Below are positions 47,607-60,338 of a DNA stretch of 64,000 bases, piece by piece. The notes under the pieces are model-generated. The model ran no database searches. It worked only from the letters and a program-made list of their open reading frames with translations, and had not been told where the DNA came from. Both the position numbers and the translations under genes were made by a program. This stretch comes from Phycomyces blakesleeanus NRRL 1555(-) (lineage: Eukaryota > Mucoromycota > Mucoromycetes > Mucorales > Phycomycetaceae): the NCBI RefSeq assembly GCF_001638985.1, contig NW_017265134.1:434001-498000 (forward strand), read 5' to 3'. The number at the start of each line of letters is the position of its first letter. The first letter of the stretch is position 1.

Positions 47607-49072
47607 TGATATTTGCTATAATTTTATTTTTATTTTTATTTTATTTTTTGCACACATAAAGACAAAATTGATCACATCACATCACATCACATTACATTAC
47701 ATTACATTACATTAAATTACATTACATTAAATTATTATTTTTCTTACTTTCTTTAATTAACCATTACAATTACAATTATCACTATTACATTCTTTTACTC
47801 ATTATTACACACAGTTTAGTTCAATTCGTTCAATTTAGTTCAAATTTTTGGTTCAAATTTTTTGATTCAATGGCTAAATATATACATAGATAGATTATAA
47901 ACAAGCATCATTTGTTTCTTTCGATGGTCAAAATAAAGTGTTTCCGAAATTGGCATTCGTGGGAATGGGAATGTAACTTTGTTTTTATTCTTGAGGTTTA
48001 ATGATACAGTTTGAATAAAGACATATCTGTGTATGTTTGCAGTGATGTTTGTAGTACAAGATTTATATATATATTATATTTTAAAAGAAAAAGAAAAATT
48101 TACAGTTCTTTCCCGTCCATCAAAAAAAAAATAGAGGATTGTAGTAGGTAAGAAGGAGAAGATTGGTTGAGGATCATCAAGGATCATAAAATTATCTGCT
48201 GACATGGACTGTCAAGAATTACAAGTAGTTCATTTATTTCAAACACTAGAATGATGCCATTGACTACCCCGTCTTTGTCTCTTTGGTTTATTAGGTAGAA
48301 TTCAACAGATCTTGGGAATTATATAGATAAATATATACATATTTTGATTGTGTGTGAAAGAAAGTTATCCATTGTACTGGGTCAAATATCTACCTATCTA
48401 CATCTAAAAAGACCTACTTTTTTATTGATCGCATTGCATTGTATTAAAGAAATTAAGTAGTCTGTTTATTCTTGCTATTTATTTTGCATTATCTTTTATA
48501 TATATATATACAATAATAAAATAGAAATGATTTAATAGATAATTCTATAATATATTGTCACACGATACAACAGAATTGGCTTAAATGTGTGTGTCAATAC
48601 ACGCCTGTACAATCCCGCTGACTAGAATCGATAGGACGGAATCAAATCAGAGATTAGTATTATTATCATTTTTGTCTAGACTCTCTCTCTCTCTCTCTCC
48701 TTTACTCTTGTTTTCTTTACGATTCTTTCCACGTATTTGCGTATCTGTTACAATCTCTTGGACACAGAATATGCAAAGGTAGATAAAGTACATTATTTTA
48801 TTTTATTTTTGGTTCAAATAATTGAATCTTTTTTTATTTATTAATTAATTAATTAATTAATTGATAATAATAATAATCTTTTTGTGAAATATTTATAGAG
48901 AGAAATGTACATTAGTTTTTTTGGATTTTTTTTCTTTTCTTTAAAAAAAAACTAAAGAAGTGTGTGAATATGAATATGAATACGAATACGAATATGAAGA
49001 GGTGTGAATTTTTTGTATGTATGTGTGTGTTGTGTTGTGTTATGTACAGGATAATAATAAAAAATAAAATTA
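47607..49072. other. 3' spacer with ATTAC-type repeats
   Basis: No gene in about 1.5 kb. (ACATC)n/(ATTAC)n pentamers at 47674-47730, (CT)n at 48682-48698, (ATTA)n at about 48836-48862 and TATGAA/TACGAA repeats at 48967-48998. It should contain both 3' UTRs of convergent WBP11 and the PP1 subunit gene. Confidence 0.5.
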
Positions 49073-50473
49073 TCATTTCAATCCAAGCTGGGCAGACGGG
49101 GAGAAGAGCGCCTCATTTGGGCTGTAAAAGCAATACTTGTTAACAAAGGCATGATAATCGTGTTGAATTGGCGATGATTCCAAAAGGGGACTTTTATCTG
49201 ATTGTATTGTCGATGATGTCTGTGATGTTGATTTTGTGAACTCATAAGCCTGGGATGTGGTGTGATGGTTGTGTGATGTGTTCCACAGAGGTGGAACATG
49301 TCGAAAATACCCATTTGTTGTGTTTAATTCATCGTCACTGCTACTATTGCTATTGCTATTGCTATTGCTACTGATTGGCGAATGAGACAAGGGCGGAGGG
49401 GGAGACCAGACACGTTTTGCCGCAGTCAGAGAAGCACCAAAGTTGTATCGGAATCCAAGTTTCTTTGGATCATTATATTTTGGCTTGTTTAGTTTATCAA
49501 TACGGTTAAATTCCTCGATATCAATATCAATATCAGTATCTTCTTCTTCTTCCTCTTCTTCTTCTTCGTCGTCTTCATCGTCTTCATCGTCTTCATCTTC
49601 TTCATCGTCTTCATCGTCTTCTTCATTAGCATTGTCGTCATTGGTGTTATCTTCATCTTCACTTCCGCTGCTTGAATCGTTGTGTTGTGTCGGATGTGAA
49701 CAGATAAGGTTAAGAGAATAATTATTGCCGGTGTTGTTGTCCCAATATTCTGTGGAATTCACAGTGTAACAGAGAGCGATGTAGATTGTCTGGACTTGTT
49801 TTGGTTTGTCCAGAGGGATTGAGAAGCTAAAACGTTCCCAGGTATTTGCAGTGCTGACAATCGGCTCACGGTAGCTGGCCTCTAGTTCGCTATAGGTGTT
49901 CCAGGTGTCAAGAGAATATCGAACCACGACATGTTTCTGGAATGCCAGATTGGCTACTCGGCAAAACCCGACCAGCCCAAAAGGTTTGTCATGGCTATTA
50001 GAGAGTTGAATGTTTTCCAGCCGAATATTGTTGTTATTGAGTGGTGATAAGCCAGGGTTGGTGTTTGATTTGGTTGTCTGGTTCTGGATTGTCTTTGAAG
50101 GCCAATTCATATACTTTAATTCATAGCGAGGAGCTCCAGGCACCGGAGATGGTGGGAGAGAGTCTTTGTGGACTGCACTGGGCATCTCTGTCTTGAGAAA
50201 GAGACGGACTGTCTCGAGATCCGAATCACGGAAGCGCACAGACTTTTTTATTGTGGGTTTCTTATTGTCTTGTTTAGTAAGAGTAAGGGTAAGAGTAAGA
50301 GGAGGTGAGATGGCCATCTTTTGAAGATTACGCCGGACTGGAGGATCTTCAGGGCTAGGAGTCATTCGTCTCTCTGCTGGTTTGCGAAGAGACACTCGTC
50401 TGTGACCTGTGCGAAGACTGGTTCGATCATGAACTGCGGGTTGAGAGAATATTACAGGGCTAGAAAGCATCAT
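49073..50473 (-). CDS. Glycogen-targeting regulatory subunit of protein phosphatase 1 (CBM21)
   Basis: Single-exon minus-strand ORF of 466 residues. A PP1-docking RVxF-type motif occurs as KKSVRFRD near residue 80. Residues about 155-270 form a CBM21 carbohydrate-binding module: IRLENIQLSN, GFCRVANLAFQKHVVVRYSLDTW, RFSFSIPLD, IYIALCYTVNSTEYWDNNTGNNY. That order (RVxF then CBM21) is the layout of yeast Gac1/Pig1 and mammalian PPP1R3. These proteins bring PP1 to glycogen to activate glycogen synthase. A 60-residue acidic D/E run follows the CBM21, then a Ser/Asn/Thr-rich tail. The ATG at 50473 is followed by a Ser/Arg-rich region with phosphosite-like SP motifs. Confidence 0.88.
   Translation of the reverse strand: MMLSSPVIFSQPAVHDRTSLRTGHRRVSLRKPAERRMTPSPEDPPVRRNLQKMAISPPLTLTLTLTKQDNKKPTIKKSVRFRDSDLETVRLFLKTEMPSAVHKDSLPPSPVPGAPRYELKYMNWPSKTIQNQTTKSNTNPGLSPLNNNNIRLENIQLSNSHDKPFGLVGFCRVANLAFQKHVVVRYSLDTWNTYSELEASYREPIVSTANTWERFSFSIPLDKPKQVQTIYIALCYTVNSTEYWDNNTGNNYSLNLICSHPTQHNDSSSGSEDEDNTNDDNANEEDDEDDEEDEDDEDDEDDEEEEEEEEEDTDIDIDIEEFNRIDKLNKPKYNDPKKLGFRYNFGASLTAAKRVWSPPPPLSHSPISSNSNSNSNSSSDDELNTTNGYFRHVPPLWNTSHNHHTTSQAYEFTKSTSQTSSTIQSDKSPLLESSPIQHDYHAFVNKYCFYSPNEALFSPSAQLGLK
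49540..49680 (-). repeat. GAA/GAC codon repeat (acidic tract) in the PP1 subunit
   Basis: CTT/CTC/GTC trinucleotide repeat on the + strand, read as Glu/Asp on the coding strand. The opposite strand reads as poly-Ser, which is a shadow. Confidence 0.85.
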
Positions 50474-51944
50474 GATTTATTTCTGTTACTGTAGTTGTTG
50501 AGATAAAGAAGATCAATATAAAAATAAAAAAGAGGTTTTTTGTTTTATATAGAAAAATATGAATTTGAGCAAGAGAATAAATAAAGAATTATAATTTTTT
50601 TTTTCGGATCATCCGTTTCCAAGCGGACCTTTTATTATGTATCTTGATTATATTTTATTTATATGCAGTACACAATATAATATTTTAGTTTGCCGCGATG
50701 TTACAATGTGTGAGAGAAGGGAAGAAGAAAAGGGACCAACCAACCGACCGATAGGCAGGCAGGCAGGAAGGCAAGCAGGCAGACCAAAAGAGAGAGAGAG
50801 AGAGAGTTAAAGATACATAATATGTTTGTTTGTTTTTTTTTGTGTGTGTGTGAATATGTAATTTTATTTACAAAAGGACAAGCCGAGATTTCGACTGGTT
50901 TACAAAGAATATAAAAGATATTTTGGACATCAAATAAAAATCAAGCAAAATTCGTTATAATTTATTCCAAGCTATCCAAACGAAAATAGTTTACAAGTTT
51001 TAAAGCATTAACCATTCGATATTCACGACAATAAATATCTAGTATTGTCTATTGTACACAGACACAAAAAAGTTATAATAGAAAAATGGATATAAAAGTA
51101 TTAGAAGCGATCGCCTCTCAGCTGAATAATTATCATAGAAAAGAAAGAAAAGGGAGATAAAATCTCGAGTTCTGTGCAAGGTTACTCAGTACAGAAATAA
51201 TTAAAAGAGGAAAATAAAGGTGGACGTGGCGTTTGTGGCACTGGAAGCAATATATATATAAAAATCACTCTTTTATCAATCTATCTATTTGGTTGATTTT
51301 AGCGTGTAATAGATAGCCCTTTTCTTGCTGTTTGGGGGGTTGAAACACTATAGGTAAATAACAGTGGAGAAAATAATGTTTCAATCTTTATCATTGGAAT
51401 CTACAGATACAAAATATATGTATCTATTAATTTTGTTTTAGAAACTACATTATTGTCCATACACTACCCATTTCACACTACACACGCACTAAACTATCCA
51501 TTTAATTGGATGATTTTTATTTTTTAATTTTTAATTTTTAATTTCTATTATTATTTTATAACAATAATAGGAATAGTAACAATAACAATAACAATAACAA
51601 TAACAATAACAGTGACAGTAACAGTGATAATAATGTATTTACAAGAATAATAATGGAAAATGGTTTCAAAATAAATAAACAAATAAATGAATGAATGAAC
51701 GAATGAATGAATGAAAACAACAGGAAGAAGAAGAAGAAGAAGAATAGTTAATCTAATACAAATAACATCAAGCTTAATCCTTTCAATAGTTAAAAGAAGA
51801 AGCAACAGTAGCAGTAGCAGTAGCAGTAGCAGTGACGGAAATATCAAAAATGAAAAAAAATAATACTAGTTAATGAATGAATATAATAGAATAATAAAGA
51901 AACAAGTCTTTTATCATTATCATTATCATTATTTTCCTTTTTCT
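50474..51944. other. Spacer between PP1 subunit and homeobox genes
   Basis: No gene in about 1.5 kb. Contains (GCAG/GGCA)n (50752-50782), (GA)n (50791-50806), (AACAAT)n (51577-51613), (AATG)n (51685-51716), (GAA)n (51725-51744) and (GTAGCA)n (51809-51830). Confidence 0.5.
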
Positions 51945-52035
51945 TTAGCTTATTTTTGAAACATTTCTTTTTGTTACACGTCGTTGTTCCACAATAGATG
52001 TGGTTGTATTTACTGACGATCGCTCAAAGTGACCT
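51945..52035 (-). CDS. Candidate last exon of the homeodomain gene
   Basis: Joining GG at the donor (52211) to the acceptor TTATCTAG (52036-52043) gives an in-phase tail of about 30 residues (GGHFERSSVNTTTSIVEQRR ...) ending in a stop at 51945-51947. The competing acceptor CTATAG at 52055-52060 would stop immediately. This is inference from phase only. Confidence 0.4.
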
Positions 52036-52210
52036 CTAGATAACTCTCGTTTATCTATAGATTATATAGATATAAAAAAAATTAAGCAACCAAGAAAAAT
52101 AGACAGGCAAGTAAAGATGTAGGTAAATAAGCAAGCAAAGAAGTCAAGAAGCCAAGAAAGAGGGTTGATTGATAATCATTAGAATATATAAAAATATATA
52201 AAAGACTTAC

Positions 52211-53292
52211 CCAAACCATCTTGCTTCTTGGTTCGCTTGTAAGACCGTTTAGTAACTCTATTGGTACGCCTGCGTCTGACAATCTGCTTTGGCTTGTCTT
52301 CTTTGGATTGATCTCGGTGAGCAAGTATGTGGGGAAGCAAGCGCCGGCGTGCATTGATAAACCAGTTGCTGATCTGACTGAGTGTCAGATGGGTGGATTC
52401 CTTGAGGGCTCCCTTTTCGTCTTCGCTGGGGTAAGGGTTATCGTAGTGCCCGACCAGCCACTGCTTCAGAATTGCCGTGACAGGTTTGGGAAGATTACCA
52501 CGCCGTCTACGGAAGGTGTCAATTGAGGAAGATGCGAGACCAGAAGATGAACCGAGTGTTGTTTCTGGTCCTACTCTTGAGGCCATTACAATTGATGTCT
52601 GTCCTACTTCTCCTGCTGGTAATGATGATACTACTATATTTGTCGTATCTGATAGCTCTAAAGATTGGTCTTGTTCACAGAACGCACAAGGATGTTGCTG
52701 ATAACTGTGTTGGTAATTGGCTTGATTGCCATAATGACTTTTCTGATGATGATAATGATGTTGCTGGTAATAGTGATGATTGTAGTTGGTCGTAGTGATA
52801 TTGTTGTTGCTGATGCTGATGCTGCCTGTATTGTCGGTGTGATGGTACCCCTGGCTGCATTGCGATAAGGACTGCAGTAAATGGCTTTGTTGAAACTCTT
52901 TGGTTGATTGAATACCACCAGAACTAGAACCAGAACCAGGAACAGATACAGAAACAGAAATAGGACCAGAATCAGAACCAGAACCAGAACCAGAATTAGG
53001 ACCTAAAACAGGACCTAAAACAGGACCAGAACCAGAACCAGAACCAGAACCAAGACCAAGACCAAGACCAAGACCAAGACCAAGACCAGAACCAGAGACA
53101 GAGACAGAGTGAGAGGCAGGTATGGGATTGGCAAGTGGCTTTTGAAAAGGCGAGTCTGTAGATGGCTGCTGAAGAACATTCATCCAAACTCGGCCATTCC
53201 ATTTTAGCATTTCGTCGACCTTTTCTTTCTTGGTTCTTATGAGTAAGCTACACGATACAATATCATCTTGGGTTGTCGAGAAGGGTGACATG
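52211..53292 (-). CDS. TALE-class homeodomain transcription factor
   Basis: Main minus-strand exon; ATG at 53292 ([10 protein letters not shown]). The same frame is open further up to at least 53333, so an upstream exon is possible. The C-terminal part has a TALE/KN homeodomain: [20 protein letters not shown], then [32 protein letters not shown], with the three-residue loop extension and WFxNxR recognition helix. A basic nuclear-signal-like stretch follows. A donor at 52210 (GTAAGTC) probably splices to a last exon near 52035-51945 (acceptor TCTAG, stop at 51945). If unspliced, the frame ends at 52179. The N-terminal half has a Gly-Ser/Gly-Leu dipeptide repeat, then H/Q/Y/N-rich sequence. TALE factors in Mucoromycota regulate development, but no specific role is visible. 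Confidence 0.82.
52915..53108 (-). repeat. Hexanucleotide coding repeat in homeodomain gene
   Basis: (ACCAGA)n/(ACCAAG)n-type hexamers on the + strand encode alternating Gly-Ser and Gly-Leu dipeptides on the coding strand, with SVSVSV and PVLGPVLG variants. Confidence 0.85.
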
Positions 53293-56200
53293 GTGTATGA
53301 AGTATCTTGAAAGACAATGATAGGGCTAAACACTCGGAGCTATGTATGTATGTATGTATGTATGTATGTATATAATTGGTTTTGATTGGGTACATTCAAA
53401 TGTGGATAGGTAAACATAGAGATAGAGATAGATGTTTATGAATATAAATATGTAAATATATTTGAATTTTGTTTCTTTTGATTGGTTGGTAGGTAGGTAA
53501 TTTATTTAGTAAATGTACGAATGTACAATGATAACCATCTATATATTTATTTGTCTATATAATTCTTGAAGGTTTGAATTGATCTTGATCTTGATCTTGA
53601 TTCTTTCTTGGTTTACCTTATTTACCTTTGGCTTTTCCATGTATTTTGTTGGTGGAGTTGGGTAGGAATATCCAGCATAAACCATGACAGAAAAGAAAAG
53701 AAGAATAGTATATCAAGAAGAGTGCAACCGTGAATGCGAGTATGAATACAAATGTGATATAAGAGAGTAAATCTAAATGTGTATTGTCTTTCTTATTAGT
53801 CTCTTGAAAAAAAAAAAGAAGAAGAAGAAGAAAACAAAAAACTCAAGAGACTTTAGCTTTTTATAGCACAAGATTAGAAAAGACTTGTATTTATATCTAT
53901 AATTATACATATAAAATATAAAATATAAATATATAAATATACATATATTTTGATAAAGAAGCTTTCATGTAAATTGATAGAATTTACGTTTTTCTTTTTA
54001 TGTAAATGTATAATATTTGGTGCAGCCCAAAATCTTGTTTGATAAATTACATGATTTTTTTTTTGCTCATAAAAAAAAGGGAAGAAGAAGAAGAAGAATA
54101 TGATAGTCTTGACTTGTCATTGTCAGTTTATGTATTCATTGTTTTTGTTGTTGTTGTTCTAGACTTGGTTCAAGAAAAACATTATCTTTGATGTGACATC
54201 TTTATGGACACAGGTTTCAAAAACCATAATGATAATACTAAATTACTATTTATTTATTTATTTTTTTTAAAAAAAAAACAAGGGCTTCAAAATTCAGGAC
54301 AGACATAAAACACAATGATGATGATGATATGGATATTAATGATGGTAAAATCTTGTAAGGTTCCTTTTTTTTCTGCTTTTTTAAAGGAGTTTCTTGGTTT
54401 TGTGTAAAGATATATATATAAAAAGAAACAAAACAGATACTCACACACAAAAGCGTCATTCCAATTGAAACCAAAAAGAGACCAAGATATATATATATAT
54501 ATATATATATACATGCATATATACATATGAGTGATTGTAATTATTGGATGTCAAATTACAAATAAGAAAGAAAAAGGAAATATTTTATTCCTTGCTTGTC
54601 AAAAATACAATACTCTTATAAATTATACATTTTATATACTAAATTCAATCGAATTGAATTGAATTGAATTGAATTGACCATTTTATCAATATTTACACAT
54701 CTACATCTTATTACTATCGCTATTACTTGTCTGTTGAAAGATTGGACTCTTGTAGTTCAGTATTGGCATGGCTATAGTCTTTGATTCCATAGCCATATCT
54801 TTGTTAATTTTAATGCTAATGTTGAAATTATCATTACAAGCTTTAAAAATAATATGCAAAGAATTCAAAAAAGATGACAATAATAACAAAAAGGCTAATA
54901 TCTGTTTTTTTTTGTCTGTGTGTTGGTGGGTGTTTTAAGGAGTATTTCTTGTTTGAATTCCTTTTGTTTTGTTTTCGATTTTTTGCAATTGATAAAATGT
55001 CAGAGCATTAAAGTTGCGGACTCTACAAAGAATATGGATAGCAACATCAATATAATTATCATTGTATATAAAAAAAATGTGTGTGTGTGTCATGTACCTT
55101 AAAACATACCTATTTTAGCTTCAAACAATCAAAGAAACGAAACTAGAAACAAAATATAGATAGATAGATACACGGATGTACATATATGTTTATGTACCTA
55201 TGCATTTTTGTATGTATTTATGCGTGCGTATTTATATAACATATCCAAAGCTTGTCTCATATATATATATATATATTCTTAGTCTGTATAGAACACACAT
55301 ACGCACACAAAGATTAACATGCAGACATCTTATAATGACAGAAACAAGTATGGCGGGCAGATCGTTTACTTTGGACCACTAAATTGACAATAGAGACCCT
55401 GCTTTATGTCCTTTATTAACCGAATCCAATTCTGACTAGCCTATAGCCAATAATTCAACTGCGCCTTTGTTGTGTCACATCAAGGGCAACATTCACCAAA
55501 AAAAGAAGAAAATAAATAAATAAATCTTATAATATTTTGTATTTCTGTATAGAGTATTGGGTCAATTAATGATTACAAATGCTCAAATGAAAAGGAAGAT
55601 ATCAATGTAGTTAAATATACATTTATCATTTGGAAATAAGTTCTCCTTTGCCCCTAAATCCAAAAGAAATAAATAATAGTAGATATTTATATAGAGAAAA
55701 GAGTTCAATGATCCTGTCCAAAGAGAATGTCAGGTGTGAAGATGTACATATACAAGTGCGCGCGTGAGACAGCCAGATTCCTCTTATTCATTTATTATTT
55801 GATTGCCTAGAGGTAACTACGATAACCCGTCTTCTTTGGAACTATATAGTATGATTGGGATATTATTTTAATGCCGATGAATCAAAGTATTCCAAGTCTT
55901 TTTATATATTTATATCTATATCTAGCTCCTTAATCGGCAGACTGAACAATATGTACCTGACAGAAACCCCAAATAAAAATTCTGCAAGTTCAAGTTCAAG
56001 TACAAATACCAATACCAATAAGAATACCTATAATATTACATACTACATATGTTACTGTAGGGATCAATATTTATTTTACAAACTGACATATCAATCCTGT
56101 CACGAGCAAAATCCGTTTTTTTTTGTTTTGTTTTTTATCAACTAAGCAAGTATTCATATTATTTTCTTGTCTCTTTTTGACTGGACATATTGAGATCAAG

Positions 56201-59200
56201 TTAGGGAGTGAAAGAGAGTTGGACTACAATGCCACGTTTGATCGACAGTATTCTACATGTGCGGATCAGATCAGGTGTATTGAGATTTGCATTCAAAACA
56301 AGACACAGTATATGTACTCACACATATATTACCAAATTTTGTAAATATATATATATATACAATTTACATCATTTATTGAACCAATTAACCAATAGATAGC
56401 TGTAAATTTATATCTATATCTATGTATGCACATGTGGCTGTTTCAATAAATCGTAATAGTATTATTAGTAGGGATAATAGCAGTAACAGTAAATAGAGAG
56501 AAAAGAAAAAGAGAGGGAAAGAGAGAAATATTTAATTCAATTAGACTGCTTGGAAATCCAACGTATTGAATTTATATTGACTAGGATATATCATTAGTTT
56601 ATTTCTTGTTGATGATTTCAAAAAGAACCAAACTGACGAGGGTTACATTAAAGAGACTTATATAATGATCTTTGGCTTGTGGTTTTAAAAATCTTTTATA
56701 AAAAAAAAAAAAGATCAAAATTAGACCAGTCTTGCTGGTCTACAACCATCATTCTTTTTTAAAAAAAGAAAGGAAATATTTGTCTTGATGTTAATGGAAT
56801 TCAAAAAAATTAACAATACCTTTCTTTTGGGATATTTTTATTTTTACCAATTGTCTGGTGATTTATGAAATAAGAAATATATATATCAAAATCTTGGAAT
56901 ACTCGAAGTTTATTTCGATTTAGAATAATCATCATGTATTGACTGACCTTTATCCAGACCCACAGGATTTATTGTTGTTGTTGTTGTTGTTTTTCTAGAT
57001 CTTCAAGCCATTCGAAATTTTTATTTATATTTATATATGTTGAATTTATAAAGAATCATGATTATCAAATGGACTATCAGCAATGTTACCTTCTTTACTT
57101 GATATTGTCTACCACAAATACTCTTTAAAGAACCTATTCTGACCACCCCCCTCTTTATTTTTATTATTTTTAGTTGAACAAAGTCATGATATATTTTGTA
57201 TGTGTTGTGTAAACATACATTAGACTGCAATAATAGTATAGTACAATATACTAAAAAAAAATTCAATTCAATGCACTAGATGAACAATCTTGTAGTGAAT
57301 ACTCTGGCATTCTTATTCTTATTCACCCTTAACCTTTATTTCTTTTTCTTTTGAGTCCAAGCAAGATGTCTATGCACCTCTTTGTTTATGTTTACACAAC
57401 CACACGCACAAACACAAGCACAAGACTATTGTAAAGGCAAAATACATTATAGAGAACTAAAGTTTTTGGCTGCATTACGGTGTAGTATACGGGTATTAAA
57501 GAAAGTATATTTCTTATTATTGTTATTATTATCAGTATGTACTTGCATACATTGCATTACAAACATCTTGGACTCACAAAGACATTATTAACAAAGATCT
57601 ACAATATATATTTTATACACATACATACAAACATTTGCACTACTAAACTCAATCTTTGGAAACTGAATCGAGTGCAATCGAGTGCAATCGAGTGCAATCG
57701 AGTGCAATCGAGTGCAATTGAGTGCAATTGAGTTGAATTGAATTGTAGGCTTGTCAAATTACACTTGATTTAATTTATTATTCAACCAAGAAATACAAAC
57801 CATCAATGCATTCGAGCATTTTTTTTATTTTTTTATTTTTTTAATTGGGAGTCTGTAGGTAATTGTTATAATATCATATGATTCAACTTTCTTTTTTACT
57901 TGCTGATTCTCAGAGCGTATCTAGTAACTGTGTATAGATGTATCGTGTGCTTAAGAAAGAAATATAGAGAAATCTATGTCTTGTGTCTAGTGCCTATTGT
58001 CTTCTTTTTCTTCTTTTTTAGTTTATGTTATCAAAAGGATAAAGCTCGGCTTATCAACGGCACAACAACATATTATTAGCTATTATTTAATATTAAACTG
58101 TGTAATAACTTCTTTTATTATTCTCTATTAATAAAACAATGGAATACAATTCATATATAAGTAACATGTATATTATTATAAGCAATACATGCTACTCTAT
58201 TCCATTATAACTAATACTGCGCCTGCTCGACTGATCTATTACGCCTTTCGGATTTACATCAAACTCTTTTTTTTGTGTGTGTTGGTATTTTATTAAGCGT
58301 AACTAAAACTGTATGTGAGATTGTAACTCTCTGTAATTGTGACTGTGACCGTAATTCGTTGCGATTGTGATTATGATTCAAGTTGAAATTGTGACTCGAA
58401 TTTAGATTATCAACTGTAACTTGGTGTAATTGTCAAGTGTAAATCTGTAATTGTAACAGATCAGAACAAGCCACTTTTTTATCTCTGTCTTTAATTCTTT
58501 CTCCGTGTGAATGAATGAGTGCATGCATGAATGAATGAATGTAAAAAGTAATTAAGTAAACGATTGATTGAGTGTGATCCTTATTATTGGATCTAGAAAA
58601 CGGACTCCAATTGAACCGGCACACTTCCGAATAAAAGATGAAGATAAAAATAAACTTTTTCTTTTTTACAGGACTTGTTTTGTTCTCTTTCTGTCCTGTC
58701 AGACTTCTTTTAAAGAAAAACGCGAAAAAAAAGAGAAAAGAATAGTTGAGATCTACGCTTTTAATGATTGGTGTTTTATGTGGTCTACTATGGGCAAGAC
58801 AGAACCAAAAATAAAATAAAATAAAATAAACGAATGAGGGAAAGAAAACAAGGGCTCAAAATGCTTGTACTAGTCCTTTGATGTTCATTTGTCAAACAGA
58901 ACGGAGCATCGAGCAGATTTGGCCGTACAAAAAGACCAAAGAAAGAAGGAAGAAGAAGACCAAAAAATATATATATAATATAATATAATATAATGTAATA
59001 TAAAATGAGAGAATCTGTGTTCGGAGATGTCCTGCTAAATGGGAACGACAAAAAAAGACAAGGTGAGAAGTATAAATAATATTTTTTGAGTTGTGAAACA
59101 AGGGCAAGACAAGGGACATATATATATATATATATATATAATTTTTATATAAGAATATCTCATACACAAAAACTATTAAATGCTCATGTTTCCATGTGAG

Positions 59201-60338
59201 AATATTAATCAATTATATATTGTACTATATTGTACTATATGATCTTGTTAACTTTCAGCTCATAGACTACACCTCACTTACTAGAATTATATATTTATTT
59301 ATTTAAATAAATAAATAAATTATTGAATTTATGTATTATTCTTATAAAACAAGACAAGACGTCAGATAAATAAATATACGCATCTTAAAAACTGTCCATA
59401 GTATTAAAGCCTTTTACTGAAACTTATTACATAGAATTACTCATAGGTCAAATGAATTACTTCCTCCACCCCCCAGAAAAAAAGAAAAGAAAAGGTGATC
59501 GGGGAGAACAGAATTTGTAATGTATACATATTCTATATATTGTATATTATGAACAAGTAAAATAAATAAAGAAATTATTATTATTCATAATCTTGTCAGT
59601 CTTTTTCTATTTTATTTTAGTGGGACAAATTAGATTACTGTATAATACAATCATCATTATCATCATCAAAGACTCTTTGATGTATATTTATATTATGATC
59701 TATTATAAATATATTATCTATGCTATCAGTACTGTGAAACACTTCAAGTCTAGATCCAAACTCATCAGACACACAAACACAGATAGACAGATATATACAT
59801 AATTCTGTATGCATTGACTCTCTCACTATATAAATATATAAATACGTTATATATTTTTTTGTTCTTTTTGCAAAGTAACCATCGTCATATTCCAAAAATC
59901 ACCATTAAAAATCTATATTCATTATTCATAATATCTAACAAGGTCAAACTAAATAAGAATCAAATCAGAAATCATAAAATATATATAATTGATTAATTGG
60001 TCAATTGATTTAATGAATTAATTGAATGCATTTCTATATATCTATACATTGTCTTTTAATAATACAATATCAAGAAGAAGACCAAGAGTATTTTGCTTTA
60101 GTAAATCAATTGCCAGTAAAAAAAAAACACAAACGCAGCAAAAAAATAAATAAATTAATATATATATATATATATATTGTGATTTTTATAATACCAAAGC
60201 AGAAACATATTATTTCTTTTTCTTTTTTGTCCTTTGTATAAATATTTTAAATCGCCGAACATTTGCTTTCGTCACGCGCTAAATTTGGGTGGTGTTTACT
60301 TTTTGGTCCTCTCCTTTTGTGATTGACACTTCACAAGT
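53293..60338. other. Seven-kilobase gene desert rich in microsatellites
   Basis: I find no supportable coding gene. Open frames are short, AT-driven and lack family features. It holds (TATG)n (53341-53371), (GATCTT)n (53581-53601), T8A10 (54261-54278), (TA)n at several places (54488-54511, 55260-55274, 59119-59140), (GAATT)n (54652-54677), a 10-bp array (57671-57730) and (AATG)n (58508-58541). The left end should hold the promoter and any 5' exon of the homeobox gene, and the right end the BuGZ promoter. RNA genes cannot be excluded by eye. Confidence 0.5.
57671..57730. repeat. Six-copy 10-bp tandem array (AGTGCAATCG)
   Basis: Copies 1-4 perfect, 5-6 with C to T; flanked by related GAATTG units. 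Confidence 0.9.

Noticed and set aside
49443..49721. Poly-Ser frame on the + strand
   Set aside because: Antisense shadow of the acidic GAA/GAC tract of the PP1 subunit gene.
52055..52060. CTATAG acceptor considered for the last homeobox exon
   Set aside because: With the donor at 52210 it gives an immediate stop codon; the acceptor 12-19 nt downstream keeps the frame open.
57671..57730. 10-bp direct repeats considered as a CRISPR array or iteron origin
   Set aside because: Head-to-tail copies with no spacers, in a fungal chromosome with no replication-protein gene nearby.
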